This document shows positions 9,404-17,668 of a stretch of DNA of 64,000 nucleotides, in pieces (the first letter of the stretch is position 1; each line of letters opens with the position of its first letter). The notes under the pieces are model-generated. The model was not told the DNA's origin, did no database searches, and saw only the letters and a list, made by a program, of their open reading frames with translations. The DNA is from Janibacter limosus NBRC 16128 (GTDB lineage: Bacteria > Actinomycetota > Actinomycetes > Actinomycetales > Dermatophilaceae): NCBI RefSeq assembly GCF_001570985.1, contig NZ_BCSS01000001.1:62001-126000 (forward strand), read 5' to 3'. The translations under genes and the position numbers were made by a program.

Positions 9404-9436
9404 AGGGGGCGTCCGCTCGATGAGCGGACGCCCCCT
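9404..9436. terminator. Strong hairpin terminator between convergent genes
   Basis: A perfect 15-bp stem (AGGGGGCGTCCGCTC, loop GAT, then its complement) lies 20 bases after the GT4 stop and 21 bases after the stop of the small minus-strand gene. With no T tract on either side it is best read as a bidirectional terminator of the GC-rich actinobacterial kind. Confidence 0.8.
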
Positions 9437-9457
9437 CGTGTGGGGTCTTGGGTCAGA

Positions 9458-9613
9458 TCAGCTGTTGTAGTTGATGATCTGCTGGTTTTCCTGGGGCATC
9501 GAGGCGCTGCTCTGCACCTGGACGATGCCAAAGATGGCCAGGGCCGCCAGGAGTGCGCCGAGCACGGTGCCGCCCACGTTGTAGGCGATCTTCTTCGAGG
9601 CGTCGTTGTTCAC
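9458..9613 (-). CDS. Small single-pass membrane protein of unknown function (51 aa)
   Basis: A GTG at 9613 preceded by GGAGG (spacing 6) opens a 51-codon frame ending at TGA 9458-9460. The peptide starts with polar NNDASKKIAYN, has one hydrophobic helix (VGGTVLGALLAALAIFGIV, about residues 13-31) and ends with a polar glutamine- and asparagine-rich tail, QENQQIINYNS. The ribosome site, a TATACA -10 at 9652-9657 and a terminator just downstream show a complete gene unit. I do not recognise a family. Its position after the 564-aa membrane protein suggests, but does not prove, a role as an accessory subunit for an envelope enzyme. Confidence 0.75.
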   Translation of the reverse strand: MNNDASKKIAYNVGGTVLGALLAALAIFGIVQVQSSASMPQENQQIINYNS

Positions 9614-9651
9614 TGAGTGTCCTCCATAGGGCGGATGTGATTCGGGTTCAC

Positions 9652-9657
9652 TGTATA
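9652..9657 (-). promoter_or_regulatory. -10 hexamer TATACA for the 51-aa peptide gene
   Basis: TATACA on the minus strand is the closest to consensus in this region and would start RNA near 9645, giving a leader of about 30 bases with GGAGG before GTG 9613. No convincing -35 is visible. Confidence 0.45.
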
Positions 9658-9703
9658 CCGACGAGTCACTTGTGGCGAGTCCGTCCAGCGTGTTGCGCTC
9701 GTC

Positions 9704-11398
9704 TCATCTGCGACGACGTCGGCAGCCCGCCAGGAGCACGACGCTCAGGACCACCGCGCCGAGGGTGCCCACGAGACCGAGCGCCCGCCACGCGTCGCGG
9801 GGAGGCGTGCTGAGCGTGCTCGGACCGAGGTCATGCACCTCGAGGTCGCCGACCGTGGTGCTCGGGATCCCTGCCAGATCCGGCATCGTGCCAGCCGGTG
9901 CAGGCTGGTCCTCCTGGACCAGGACCCAGCGGACCCCGAGCGAGCGCAGGACCCCGACGGTGGCGCCCCCTTCGGCCAGCGCTGTGGTGACCTGGTCAGC
10001 GGCATCGTCCTCGCCGCGGACGGTGCCCTGCCGCAGGGGCAGCCGGTCGTCGGAGAGCACGTCCTGGGGCAGCAGTCGGTTCCACGGGTCGAGGACCACG
10101 CGATCGCCGTTCCAGTCGTATCGTCGATAGGTCGACCACGGAAAGACAGCGACCGGGTCGCCGGAGCGAGAGAGCTCGTGGGCCACGGTGCGCACGTCCT
10201 GCGGGTACTCCACGCTCCCCCACGTCGAGGCATGTCCCCAGGCGAGGGAGGGCAGTGTCGCCACCGGCCAGAGGATCGCGACGACCATCGGGAGGCTGGG
10301 CCTGCGCCCGGCCGCATACCGATCGACGACCGTCGCCGTGGCCACCGTGAGCAGGAGGACCCAGAGGGCGACGAACTTCTGGCCGTCCCGCAGCAACCCC
10401 CCGCCCGGGACCTGTACGACGATCAGCTCGAGGAGCCCACGGCCGCCGGGGATCGCAGCCAACGCCGCAAGGAGCAGACCGATGACTCCGGCCGCCGTCG
10501 CCCCCCGTGCCACCGGATCGGCCCACCAGGTGCGGCGGGGCACAGCGAGCACGAGCACGACCAGGACGGCGAGCAGCGCGGCGACGGCGAGCGGCCACGT
10601 GGTCCGCTCGAGGAACCACGTGCGGTCGTTCCACAGCCCGCCTCCGAGGACGAGGGAACCCACGACGCCGAAGGGAGTGTCGGCCGCGGACGCGAAGGCG
10701 GACGTCCCTGACGCGTCGGCCGCCTTGGAGGAGGCGCGCAGGAAGGGCCACCACCAGGACGCGTTGGCGAGCAGGACCACGCCGACCACGACGGCGAGCA
10801 TCCGCAGACGCCGGGCAGGCGGCCCAGCGACCGCGACGGTCACGACGGCCACCAGCGCAGCCAGGACTGCGGGCGTCGAGCCCCCCAGGGCTGCGCCAGT
10901 GAGCGCGGCCACGAGCAGCGCCCTCCCCCGGCGCTCCCCCGTCCGCGCAGCACCCTCCAGCACCCATGGCAGAGCGGCGAATCCAAGGAGATATCCCCAG
11001 TGCCCGATGCCCAGACGCTCGCCGACCCAAGGGTTCCACGACCACAGCATTGCGGCCGCCACGGCTCCGGTCGCGGTGTTGGCCAGACGCCCGGCCCCGG
11101 CTCCCCCGACGACGAACGCGCCGAGCAGGAGGATCTTTTGCACCAGCCACCCGGGCAGAGCCAGTCCCAGCAGAGCGACGACGAGGTCATTGGGCACGGC
11201 CCGGGGCACGCTGCCGTCGGTGCCGAGCGTCCTGGCCGACATCGGGAGGTCCGGCACGAAGACGAGGTCGTAGTGGAGCGTGTACCCCGGCGCCAGCGAC
11301 GGCCCGAGGACGAGCACTCCCAGGACCGTCCCCACGGCCGCACCGACGGCTGTGATCCGGCCCTTCCCCTGCGTCACCTTCCCCTGCGCCAGAGCCAT
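9704..11398 (-). CDS. Multi-spanning membrane protein, probable GT-C type glycosyltransferase
   Basis: A 564-aa integral membrane protein with about twelve helices in the first 420 residues and a soluble C-terminal part before a last helix and CRRRRR tail. The first outer loop contains LHYDLVFVPDLP, placed where GT-C enzymes carry acidic catalytic residues, and WNPWVGERLGIGHW and PGGGLLRDGQKF resemble loops in AftD-like proteins, so this may be a short relative lacking the sugar-binding modules. The soluble part has GVRWVLVQEDQ, also seen in such proteins. It begins 1 base before the downstream end of the GT4 gene at 11400, forming one minus-strand run. Function is inference. Confidence 0.7.
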   Translation of the reverse strand: MALAQGKVTQGKGRITAVGAAVGTVLGVLVLGPSLAPGYTLHYDLVFVPDLPMSARTLGTDGSVPRAVPNDLVVALLGLALPGWLVQKILLLGAFVVGGAGAGRLANTATGAVAAAMLWSWNPWVGERLGIGHWGYLLGFAALPWVLEGAARTGERRGRALLVAALTGAALGGSTPAVLAALVAVVTVAVAGPPARRLRMLAVVVGVVLLANASWWWPFLRASSKAADASGTSAFASAADTPFGVVGSLVLGGGLWNDRTWFLERTTWPLAVAALLAVLVVLVLAVPRRTWWADPVARGATAAGVIGLLLAALAAIPGGRGLLELIVVQVPGGGLLRDGQKFVALWVLLLTVATATVVDRYAAGRRPSLPMVVAILWPVATLPSLAWGHASTWGSVEYPQDVRTVAHELSRSGDPVAVFPWSTYRRYDWNGDRVVLDPWNRLLPQDVLSDDRLPLRQGTVRGEDDAADQVTTALAEGGATVGVLRSLGVRWVLVQEDQPAPAGTMPDLAGIPSTTVGDLEVHDLGPSTLSTPPRDAWRALGLVGTLGAVVLSVVLLAGCRRRRR

Positions 11399-11399
11399 C

Positions 11400-12509
11400 T
11401 CAGGCCCGGTGGAGGGCTTCGACCTCGGCGAAGGCGGACCCCATGGCCGCGCACTGGGTGGGCAGGTCGTGGTGGGTCACCGCATGGGTCCGGTTGGCAG
11501 CGCCGACCTGCGCGCGCAGGCGTGGGTCGCCCAGGAAGTGCAGCAGCGAGTCGGCCAAGGCCTCCGCGTCGTCCTCGACGAGGCGGTTGGGCGGCTGCAC
11601 GGCCTCGTCATTGGTGCCGCAGCGCGTGGTGACGATCGGCAGACCACAGGCCAGTGCTTCGAGATAGGCCAGGCCGAGCTGCTCGGTCCATTTCCACGTC
11701 GGGCGCGGCGCCGTGGCGAAGACGGCCGCGGAGCGCATGAGGTCGGCCACGCCCGCTGCGTCGAGGGAGCCGACGATCTCGACCCCGGAGCGAGGGTCCT
11801 CTGCCGCCGACCGGACGAGGTGCTCGAGAGGACCGCGACCGGCGACCTTGAGCCGGGCCTGCGGGATCTCACGCCGCACGATCGCCATCGCCTCGAGCAC
11901 GCGGTCGATGCCCTTGTTGTCGGCGAGCGGGGAGGCGAAGACCACGATGGGCTCGGCGACCGGCTCGGCTGCCGGGTGGAAGAGCTCGGTGTCCACCCCG
12001 GGCTTGACCACGCGGATGAGCTCGTCGTCGAAGTCGTTGGCCAGCAGGTGGTCACGTGCCGCGTCGACCATGCACAGGAGCAGGTCCGCGTCGCGGCAGG
12101 AGTTCAACGCCTGGCGGTAGGGCGGAACCTTGTAGAGGGGCTGGTCCGGTAGGTTTTCCCAGGTGATGACGGCCTGCAGGGGCCTGCGGGCGCCGCCCGC
12201 ACGTGCGGCACGACGCCACCGCGAGGCCTGACCGGTGACGAGCGAGCACAGCTCGAGCGAGGTCACCCAGTCGTACTCAGCAGGGTCCTGCTCAGGCAGA
12301 CCTCGGACCCAGGCCAGGGCCCCTGCCTCGACAAAGCGCTTGATGGGACGCCGGTAGGTGCTCGGGATCCAGTCGATGTCGCCCACGGGCTCCTGCTGTG
12401 CCATGGCCTTGACGGCGGTGTCCGGCATCCTGGACATCCAGTACAGCTCGCGACGGGCGCGTTGGTCGGGCAGGGACACCCACAGCATGCGGCGCAGGGC
12501 GTCGCTCAT
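11400..12509 (-). CDS. GT4-family glycosyltransferase
   Basis: A 369-aa glycosyltransferase with the GT-B C-terminal domain well preserved: VVFASPLADNKGIDRVLEA begins the donor domain, and the region around LGLAYLEALACGLPIVTTR carries the donor-binding glutamate. The N-terminal half is less typical and begins MSDALRRMLWVSLPDQ. The start at ATG 12509 overlaps the GT2 stop by ATGA, which settles the start, because longer frames would lie inside the GT2 gene. It probably extends the lipid-linked glycan after the GT2 enzyme. Sugar specificity cannot be read. Confidence 0.85.
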   Translation of the reverse strand: MSDALRRMLWVSLPDQRARRELYWMSRMPDTAVKAMAQQEPVGDIDWIPSTYRRPIKRFVEAGALAWVRGLPEQDPAEYDWVTSLELCSLVTGQASRWRRAARAGGARRPLQAVITWENLPDQPLYKVPPYRQALNSCRDADLLLCMVDAARDHLLANDFDDELIRVVKPGVDTELFHPAAEPVAEPIVVFASPLADNKGIDRVLEAMAIVRREIPQARLKVAGRGPLEHLVRSAAEDPRSGVEIVGSLDAAGVADLMRSAAVFATAPRPTWKWTEQLGLAYLEALACGLPIVTTRCGTNDEAVQPPNRLVEDDAEALADSLLHFLGDPRLRAQVGAANRTHAVTHHDLPTQCAAMGSAFAEVEALHRA

Positions 12510-13336
12510 GCCGCGTCCCGGTCCCGGCGGCCGCGGCGGGCGCCCCAGGCGTACCCGCCGGCCTCCATGGCGCGCAGCGCAACCATCCCCGCAGCATGCG
12601 CCGGGTCCCGAAGGAGGCGCCGATGATTGCGCAGGTAGGACCTCAGCACCGCCTTGCCCTGAGCACCCACCGCGCCCTCGTGCTGCTCGGCGAACGCGGG
12701 AATGCTGCGTCCGTAGTAATAGCGCTTGCTCATGACGTCGCGGACCGTCAAGCGGCCCTCGTCGTGGTCGATGATGATCGGGGCCAGCTCGATGCCTGCA
12801 CCGGACCGACGCATCTTCATCCGTAGGTCCGCGTCCTCCGGGCCGGACATGTCCGTGTGGAATGCTCCGTCGCCCAGCAGGTAGTCCCGGCGGACGAGTC
12901 TCGGGTTGTGCAACCACGGGTCGTCCAGGTAGCACTCCCGCTCCAGTGCCCGGCAGGCCGTCCAGAAGCCGTCTCCGATGGTGCGCTCGGGCAGGGCGAT
13001 GCCGGTCGCGCCCGTGGCCAGGGCGGTCTCGATCGCCAAGGCGATCGTGCGCGGCGGCAGGACCATGTCGCTGTCGAGCCACAGGACCCACTCCGAGCGC
13101 GCTGCCTCGATGCCGGTGTTGCGTTGGGCCGAGCGCTCCGGACCGGCCGTGATGACGCGATCAGCGAAGCGCTCGGCGACCTGTGGCGTCCCGTCGGTGC
13201 TGTGGTTGTCCACGACGACCAGCTCCACGCCGGGGTGGGTCTGCGCGGTCACCGACCGCAGGCAAGCCTCGATGGTGCGGATGTTGTTGCGGGTCGGGAC
13301 GACGACGGTCACCGATCCCGCGTCAGACCGGGTCAT
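12506..13336 (-). CDS. GT2-family glycosyltransferase
   Basis: A 276-aa GT-A fold enzyme. It opens VTVVVPTRNNIRTIEACLRSV, with VVVDNHSTDGT after the second strand and the metal-binding DSD motif (LWLDSDMVLP, near residue 98). GPEDADLRMKMRRSG is the usual GT2 catalytic ED region. No C-terminal membrane helices are apparent, so it likely acts on the cytoplasmic face on a lipid-linked acceptor. ATG 13336 has AAGGAG 6 bases upstream; the start lies inside the last 14 bases of the large AftD-like gene, so translation is coupled. Confidence 0.87.
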   Translation of the reverse strand: MTRSDAGSVTVVVPTRNNIRTIEACLRSVTAQTHPGVELVVVDNHSTDGTPQVAERFADRVITAGPERSAQRNTGIEAARSEWVLWLDSDMVLPPRTIALAIETALATGATGIALPERTIGDGFWTACRALERECYLDDPWLHNPRLVRRDYLLGDGAFHTDMSGPEDADLRMKMRRSGAGIELAPIIIDHDEGRLTVRDVMSKRYYYGRSIPAFAEQHEGAVGAQGKAVLRSYLRNHRRLLRDPAHAAGMVALRAMEAGGYAWGARRGRRDRDAA

Positions 13337-16300
13337 GACGCTCCTTGAAGGTGAGTGACTGCAACTGTTGCTCAGAGTGCAGGAGTGCGCCCAGCACTGC
13401 GAGGGCCAGTCCACCACCTGCCAGACGGTGGGGCCACAGGCTCGCAGAGATCGCGTCCGCGCTGACCTGACCACCGGTGTTGCCCGGGCCCACGACGAAC
13501 CACACCGCCGCCAGGATGATGAGGACGACGCCGCCGTCGATCAGGCGCTCGGGCCGGATCGGACGCCACCGCATGAGGGCAACCGCCCCGGCGGCGACGA
13601 TGAGCCCACTCCATCCGACGAGGAGGCCCGCGGTGAGGACGGTGAAGACCTCCAGCGCGACCCGACGGCGACTGCGTCCGTGACGCGATGCTCGGGTCGA
13701 GCCGGCGAGCGGGTCGTTGGCCGGGTCCTCCTCGACCTGCGAGACCACCTCTCGAGAGGCCTCCGTGTCGTCGAGGGGGACGCCCGAGGACTCGACCGCG
13801 GCCGGGTCCTCTCCCTCGGTGCGTGGGCGACGAGTCGTCCACCAATATGCGGCCAGCAGATAGAGAGCAGCGACCAAGAAGGTCGTGGAGACGAGGAGTG
13901 CGATGGTTGCCGCTCGCTGGGGCCCGAAGGAGATGTTGATCTCGTGCGGAGAGGTGGCATCGTCAATGATCCACCCCACCGAGTACCCGTCGAGCTGGAC
14001 CGGCGGGCCGAGGTCCTCGCCGTCCATGGTCGCCTTCCACCGGGGGTCGTAGCCCTGACCGAGGACGACGGCGTACGGGGACTTGGAGGACCCGGTACGG
14101 ACCTGTGCGCCGCCGTCCGACCTGGTCTCCACCTGTGAGGTGGGTGCGGGGCTCTGCCCGGAGGGCTCGAGCCCGGCGACATCCCGCAACGAGAGGCTGT
14201 CGAGGGTGACCTCGTCCACCGGGCGGAGCTGGTGCTCGCCCCAGCTGACATCGAGGCGATCACAGCCGACCCATGAGGCCCCTGCCGAGTCGGCGACGGC
14301 GACGGCGGCCGAGTCAGCCGGACGCATCTTGACCGGCTTGCCGTCCAAGGTCGCCACGGTCAGGCAGCCGTCTGCAGCATCAGTGGGCGTCGCCTGCTCG
14401 ATGCCGGTGTCGATGCTCGTGAACCGCGCATTGGTCGCGTCGTCCCCGCCCTCGGTGCCGGTCACCTCGACCCGGATGCGCTCGCCGCGGACCGGACGGT
14501 CCAGGACGATGGTCGACGTGCCCTTGTCGACCTGCCCGGAGCCGACCGTGGTGCCATCCACCGTGATCTCGACATCAGTGGCGAACCGGGTCCCCTCCGT
14601 GTCTGCCCCGAACCCGTCCCGCTGGGTGATGCTCACCCGGTCGAAAGTCGTGGGTGAAGCGGCCGTGGCCTGCCACCACTCACCGTCCATGCCGCCACCC
14701 GGGACCCATGCCGTCCCGGTGTCACCGTCCGCGGCCCGCGAAGCGCGCAGGTCAGCGTTGTTGAAGAAGACGCTCGCCGATCGGAAGGTCGGACCCTGAC
14801 GCACACCAGCGAGGCGGTCATAGGTCGTCTCCCAGGACCCGTCCAGTCGGATGTCTGCAGAGGCCTGCATCCGCCGATCATCCGGCACGCTGAAGTCACG
14901 GCGCAGGTCTGCCTCCGTGTCGTCCCGAGAGGACGGCGTGTTGAGGACACGCGTCAGGTAGATATCCAAGGGGACCGTGGCGAAGTCCTGGCGTTCCCTG
15001 GGTGTCAACCGGCTGTACATCTGGTCGATGCTGCGCGGCAGGCGAGCGGTGCGCTTCGCGATCTCCTCCACCCCGAGGTCCACCTCGGAGATCCCGACCA
15101 GGTTGAAGCCTTCGCCGCGCACGCTCTTGACGCGCAGGCTGACATCCGTGGCCGAGACTCCGCCGAGGTCGAGGTGCGCCTCGCCGGACTTGGAGAAGGT
15201 CCCGGTCACCGTCCGACCGCCCGCCGTCATCTCGACCTCGTCGACGGCCACGGGTCCGAGATCCGCCTGGGTGATGGTCACGTCGTCGAGCGTCTCCGCC
15301 CGGGGCAGGGTCAGGTCCAGCTCCATGCCGGGCGCGCGACGGAAGTCACCGAACATCCACGACGTCGCGGGATTGCCGTCCACGGCATTTTCGGCGACGG
15401 CGTTGGGCATCTCGAAGAAGGTTGCCCCCTCTTCGGTGGCTGAGGCCAGGATGCCCGATCGACGCAGCACCGTCTGGTCGTCCGCGTCCCCGAGCGCCCT
15501 CGTCAGGTCCGGCGTCTCGTCCGGCGTCAGCAGGGCGCCGTTGCCCGCAGTCAACCGGTTGGTGATCGAGGCTCGGCGACGGTTGGTGTCGGTGAGGACG
15601 ATCCGCCCCGAGTTCTCGACAGCCGTGGGGAATGCCTCGTCGTCGAGATCACTCGTGTAGCGGAAGAGCGGCGTGTTGCGCATCAGGCCGGCGTCCGCGA
15701 GGGGCGGGATCGACCAGGCATCACCGGCGATGAGGAGGGATCCGCGCACGGGGGCGACCCGGACGGTGGGGACCGGCTCGGTGACGTCGTACAGCTGCAC
15801 GGGGCTCAGCAACCCCTCCCGGTAGTCCTCGGGCGGGATGGTCGGCGGCAGGATGTTGCGCCCGGCCTCGCCGAAGTTGGCCTGGCCGAAGAGTCCGGGG
15901 TCTCCGGCGAGCACCCGTGCGGTCGCGCCGGGCCGGGCCCCACCGGCGTCCTCCCAGACAGTGTCGTGGCGCAGCAGGATCTGGTCGACCCCGAGGTACC
16001 GGGCATAGGTCGAGATCGCGTTGTCGACGCTCGACTCGCTCTGCAAGGTGTCATCGAGCGCGTTGAGGAGGTTGGCACCTCCCGCAGACGTGCTCGACGT
16101 GGTCTCGGGGATGACGGTGTCCCGCGTGAAGAGCGAGTTGCTCACGTCGTCCGGGCGCTCCTGGCTCCACCGGTAGTGAGGCCGGACCTGCCCCGGGAGG
16201 AGGAGGACGCGGTTGGTCCTGGGGTTGTCGTTGACCCGCTCAGCCGCCTGGTGCCAGTAGTCAGGGACGTCGAACTCGGAGATGTACAGGTTGCCGGTGA

Positions 16301-17549
16301 AGGCCGGCGCCGCCCACGCGATGACGAGGACGAAGGCACCGGCAGCCGAGAACTGCCGCAGCCCCGGTCGGGACCTCAGGCGCCGGCCGATGTGATGCGC
16401 CCCGACACCGATGGTGAGCGTGAAGGCGAGGGTGAGGACCGCCCCGATCTTGTTGGAGGTCCGGAAGGCGACCGTCCCGGGTATGTGCTCGAAGGCCCAC
16501 CCCATGACCGCGCCGGCTGGCGAGGCCGGGTCCCCGGGAAAAAGGCCGACCATGATGACGGCTGCGACCGCGACACTCACGGCACAGATGCGCGTGATCG
16601 TCGGAGGGGTCCAGCGCATGGACCACAGCGCCAGCGCCGGCCACAGCACCGTGAGGAGGACGACGAAGGCGGCGGTGATGTAGATCGCATACTGCGGAAC
16701 CCACGGACCGGCGTCCGAACGTCCGTACAGCGTCCACATGCCGAGTCCGCGCAGCACCTCGAGGTACGAGCTGACCTTGGCGATGCCGTCGAGGGTCTCC
16801 GACCCCCTCACCACCTGCGCGCCGGTCCCTTGGGCTACCACCGACGGAACCAGCCAGTACATCGCCAGTCCCAGGACGAAGAAGGCACACTTGCCGACCA
16901 CGGCGCTGACGGCCGACCACGGCAAGGACCAGGCTCGTCGCAGCACCAGGACCACGGGGATGGCCATGAGCAGCTGGTAGATCGGGACGACGGCGACATT
17001 CATGCCGCTCATCGCGAAGAAGATCAGGCCCACGGCGGCCGGCCAGGCCCAGGACTTCGGCGCACGCAGAGCCCTGATGAGGGCGATGAGCATCCACGGC
17101 AGGAGGCACATCGGCAGGGCGATGGCGAGCGTCGAGCCACCCGTGATCGTGTACGGGTTGGCCAGGAAGACCACGCTGGTGATGAAGACCGACCAGGGCG
17201 AGACCTTGGGCAGGAGGTGTCGCAGCAGTCTCCCTGCACCCCATGCACCGATGACCCACAGGACGAAGTGGAAGACCTTGAAGGTCATCTCCGGTGACAG
17301 GCCGATGAAGCGCAGCAGGGCTGTCCACACCAGGACCGGGACCAGCCCGACGTTGAAGTTGGCGGCTCCCAGGTACGGCGTCGCACTCCACGACGACAGG
17401 TACTGCTGCAGCATCCGTCCCGGTGAGACGTACACCTCGGGCTTGATGTCCGTGTGGAAGTGCCCGAACGCATTGCCGAAGACGACGAGCGCCAGCACCG
17501 CCAGAGCCACCAGGTGGGCCACGCGCAGCGTGGTCAACCGAGCATGCAC
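13323..17549 (-). CDS. Second AftD-like GT-C glycosyltransferase (DUF3367 family)
   Basis: A 1408-aa membrane protein with the same plan as the one at 2438-6484. The first outer loop holds HFHTDIKPEVYVSPGRML, the GT-C acidic region. About twelve helices reach residue 430. Discoidin-like sugar-binding stretches appear at AVDGNPATSWMFGD near residue 721 and AADGDTGTAWVPGGG near 940. A cluster of helices from about residue 1225 ends the protein, with an acidic linker between them. GTG 17549 has GGAGAG just upstream. It heads a run with GT2, GT4 and the 564-aa protein. The donor is probably polyprenyl-phosphate linked; arabinose is family precedent only. Confidence 0.85.
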   Translation of the reverse strand: MHARLTTLRVAHLVALAVLALVVFGNAFGHFHTDIKPEVYVSPGRMLQQYLSSWSATPYLGAANFNVGLVPVLVWTALLRFIGLSPEMTFKVFHFVLWVIGAWGAGRLLRHLLPKVSPWSVFITSVVFLANPYTITGGSTLAIALPMCLLPWMLIALIRALRAPKSWAWPAAVGLIFFAMSGMNVAVVPIYQLLMAIPVVLVLRRAWSLPWSAVSAVVGKCAFFVLGLAMYWLVPSVVAQGTGAQVVRGSETLDGIAKVSSYLEVLRGLGMWTLYGRSDAGPWVPQYAIYITAAFVVLLTVLWPALALWSMRWTPPTITRICAVSVAVAAVIMVGLFPGDPASPAGAVMGWAFEHIPGTVAFRTSNKIGAVLTLAFTLTIGVGAHHIGRRLRSRPGLRQFSAAGAFVLVIAWAAPAFTGNLYISEFDVPDYWHQAAERVNDNPRTNRVLLLPGQVRPHYRWSQERPDDVSNSLFTRDTVIPETTSSTSAGGANLLNALDDTLQSESSVDNAISTYARYLGVDQILLRHDTVWEDAGGARPGATARVLAGDPGLFGQANFGEAGRNILPPTIPPEDYREGLLSPVQLYDVTEPVPTVRVAPVRGSLLIAGDAWSIPPLADAGLMRNTPLFRYTSDLDDEAFPTAVENSGRIVLTDTNRRRASITNRLTAGNGALLTPDETPDLTRALGDADDQTVLRRSGILASATEEGATFFEMPNAVAENAVDGNPATSWMFGDFRRAPGMELDLTLPRAETLDDVTITQADLGPVAVDEVEMTAGGRTVTGTFSKSGEAHLDLGGVSATDVSLRVKSVRGEGFNLVGISEVDLGVEEIAKRTARLPRSIDQMYSRLTPRERQDFATVPLDIYLTRVLNTPSSRDDTEADLRRDFSVPDDRRMQASADIRLDGSWETTYDRLAGVRQGPTFRSASVFFNNADLRASRAADGDTGTAWVPGGGMDGEWWQATAASPTTFDRVSITQRDGFGADTEGTRFATDVEITVDGTTVGSGQVDKGTSTIVLDRPVRGERIRVEVTGTEGGDDATNARFTSIDTGIEQATPTDAADGCLTVATLDGKPVKMRPADSAAVAVADSAGASWVGCDRLDVSWGEHQLRPVDEVTLDSLSLRDVAGLEPSGQSPAPTSQVETRSDGGAQVRTGSSKSPYAVVLGQGYDPRWKATMDGEDLGPPVQLDGYSVGWIIDDATSPHEINISFGPQRAATIALLVSTTFLVAALYLLAAYWWTTRRPRTEGEDPAAVESSGVPLDDTEASREVVSQVEEDPANDPLAGSTRASRHGRSRRRVALEVFTVLTAGLLVGWSGLIVAAGAVALMRWRPIRPERLIDGGVVLIILAAVWFVVGPGNTGGQVSADAISASLWPHRLAGGGLALAVLGALLHSEQQLQSLTFKERHDPV

Positions 17550-17601
17550 AGGCTCTCCATCGGGCAGGGGACATGGGGGACGCGAGCGTCCTGTGGCGAG
17601 C

Positions 17602-17607
17602 AGCCTA
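17602..17607 (-). promoter_or_regulatory. -10 hexamer TAGGCT upstream of the second AftD-like gene
   Basis: TAGGCT (preceded by GT, giving GTTAGGCT) would start RNA near 17595 and leave a leader of about 46 bases containing GGAGAG before GTG 17549. It is divergent from the flippase promoter about 35 bases away. Confidence 0.45.
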
Positions 17608-17637
17608 ACGCGCCGGGGCCAGAATCGTACTCACAGG

Positions 17638-17643
17638 TAAGGT
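17638..17643 (+). promoter_or_regulatory. -10 hexamer TAAGGT for the flippase gene
   Basis: TAAGGT lies 25 bases before ATG 17669 and would give a short leader with GGAGAGGGG just before the start codon. No clear -35 is visible. Confidence 0.4.
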
Positions 17644-17668
17644 TCGGAGCGTCCGCGGTGGAGAGGGG

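Noticed and set aside
15966-17297. A 443-codon plus-strand open frame inside the second AftD-like gene
   Set aside because: Antisense shadow with a highly charged sequence; the minus strand encodes regular membrane helices.
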